Assembly (NCBI GenBank): GCA_029934095.1
Contig: JAOZMV010000104.1
Coordinates: 1 to 6,017 of the forward strand
Length of the DNA stretch: 6,017 nucleotides
Origin: Desulfuromusa sp.
Lineage (GTDB): Bacteria > Desulfobacterota > Desulfuromonadia > Desulfuromonadales > Geopsychrobacteraceae
Direction: 5' to 3'
Each line of letters starts with the position of its first letter. Position 1 is the stretch's first letter. This document shows positions 5,933 to 6,017 of the stretch, in pieces. Position numbers and translations under genes: made by a program. Below the pieces are notes generated by a model, which was not told the DNA's origin, searched no databases, and saw only the letters and a program-made list of their open reading frames with translations.

Positions 5933-6017
5933 GTCGGACTATTCATGAACTGGCTGCAAATTCGTTTGTTTGGCTCATTTTTCAGCTCCTTTTTGCCCCA
6001 TAGCTATGGCTATGAGC
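5932..6017. repeat. Palindromic repeat element, copy 2 (left arm and centre only; cut by window edge)
   Basis: This copy carries the same 15-base core, ATAGCTATGGCTATG at 6000-6014, as the centre of copy 1 (243-257). The core folds the same way: CATAGC (5999-6004) pairs with GCTATG (6009-6014) around a TATG loop. Going outward to the left, both copies show TTC(T/G)TTTGT (5961-5969 here, 206-214 in copy 1) and end in TGTC followed closely by GGA (5932-5938 here, 176-184 in copy 1). The distance from the outer TGTC to the core is 68 bases here and 67 in copy 1. The remaining arm sequence has diverged. In addition GCTCAT (5973-5978) is complementary to ATGAGC (6012-6017), an alternative pairing. 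The right arm would lie beyond the window. The copy sits directly upstream of speE. Confidence 0.6.

Overview
The window comes from a bacterial chromosome. It is mostly ordinary housekeeping DNA, with two copies of what looks like a dispersed palindromic repeat family in the non-coding parts. Four things point to a deltaproteobacterium of the Desulfuromonas/Pelobacter/Geobacter type: the moderate base composition, the style of the proteins, a small cytochrome b5-like protein with a C-terminal membrane anchor, and palindromic repeats built on ATAGCTATGGCTATG. The lineage is an inference from family resemblance, because no rRNA or marker gene is present.

Layout from left to right. Positions 1-152 (+) are the last 49 codons of a TrkH-type potassium uptake subunit. 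Positions 153-510 hold no gene. They contain a 167-base palindromic repeat (167-333) followed directly by a strong GC-rich hairpin (335-367) that can end transcription from both sides, since trkH and the next gene converge here. All remaining genes are on the minus strand. Reading in the direction of transcription, right to left, they are speE (5911-5066), speA (5069-3153), a tail-anchored cytochrome b5-like protein (3084-2761), then after a 211-base AT-rich gap a small unrecognised protein (2549-2280), rluD (2279-1317) and pgeF/yfiH (1302-511). The right edge (5932-6017) is about half of a second copy of the repeat, cut off just past its central hairpin.

The genes fall into two probable transcription units. 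speE and speA overlap by four bases (ATGA) and form a polyamine unit: arginine decarboxylase makes agmatine, and spermidine synthase adds an aminopropyl group to putrescine. The steps that turn agmatine into putrescine and that supply decarboxylated SAM are not in the window. The cytochrome b5-like gene follows 68 bases later and may be read through. The second unit, small protein-rluD-pgeF, is tightly packed (gaps of 0 and 14 bases). It joins 23S rRNA pseudouridylation to a peptidoglycan-quality enzyme, and rluD-pgeF adjacency is also known in Escherichia coli.

I found no defence system, prophage, CRISPR array, RNA gene or riboswitch. The part most worth a second look is the repeat family: its paired arms, the equal arm spacing in both copies, and the way the right-hand copy runs into a hairpin containing the speE ribosome binding site.
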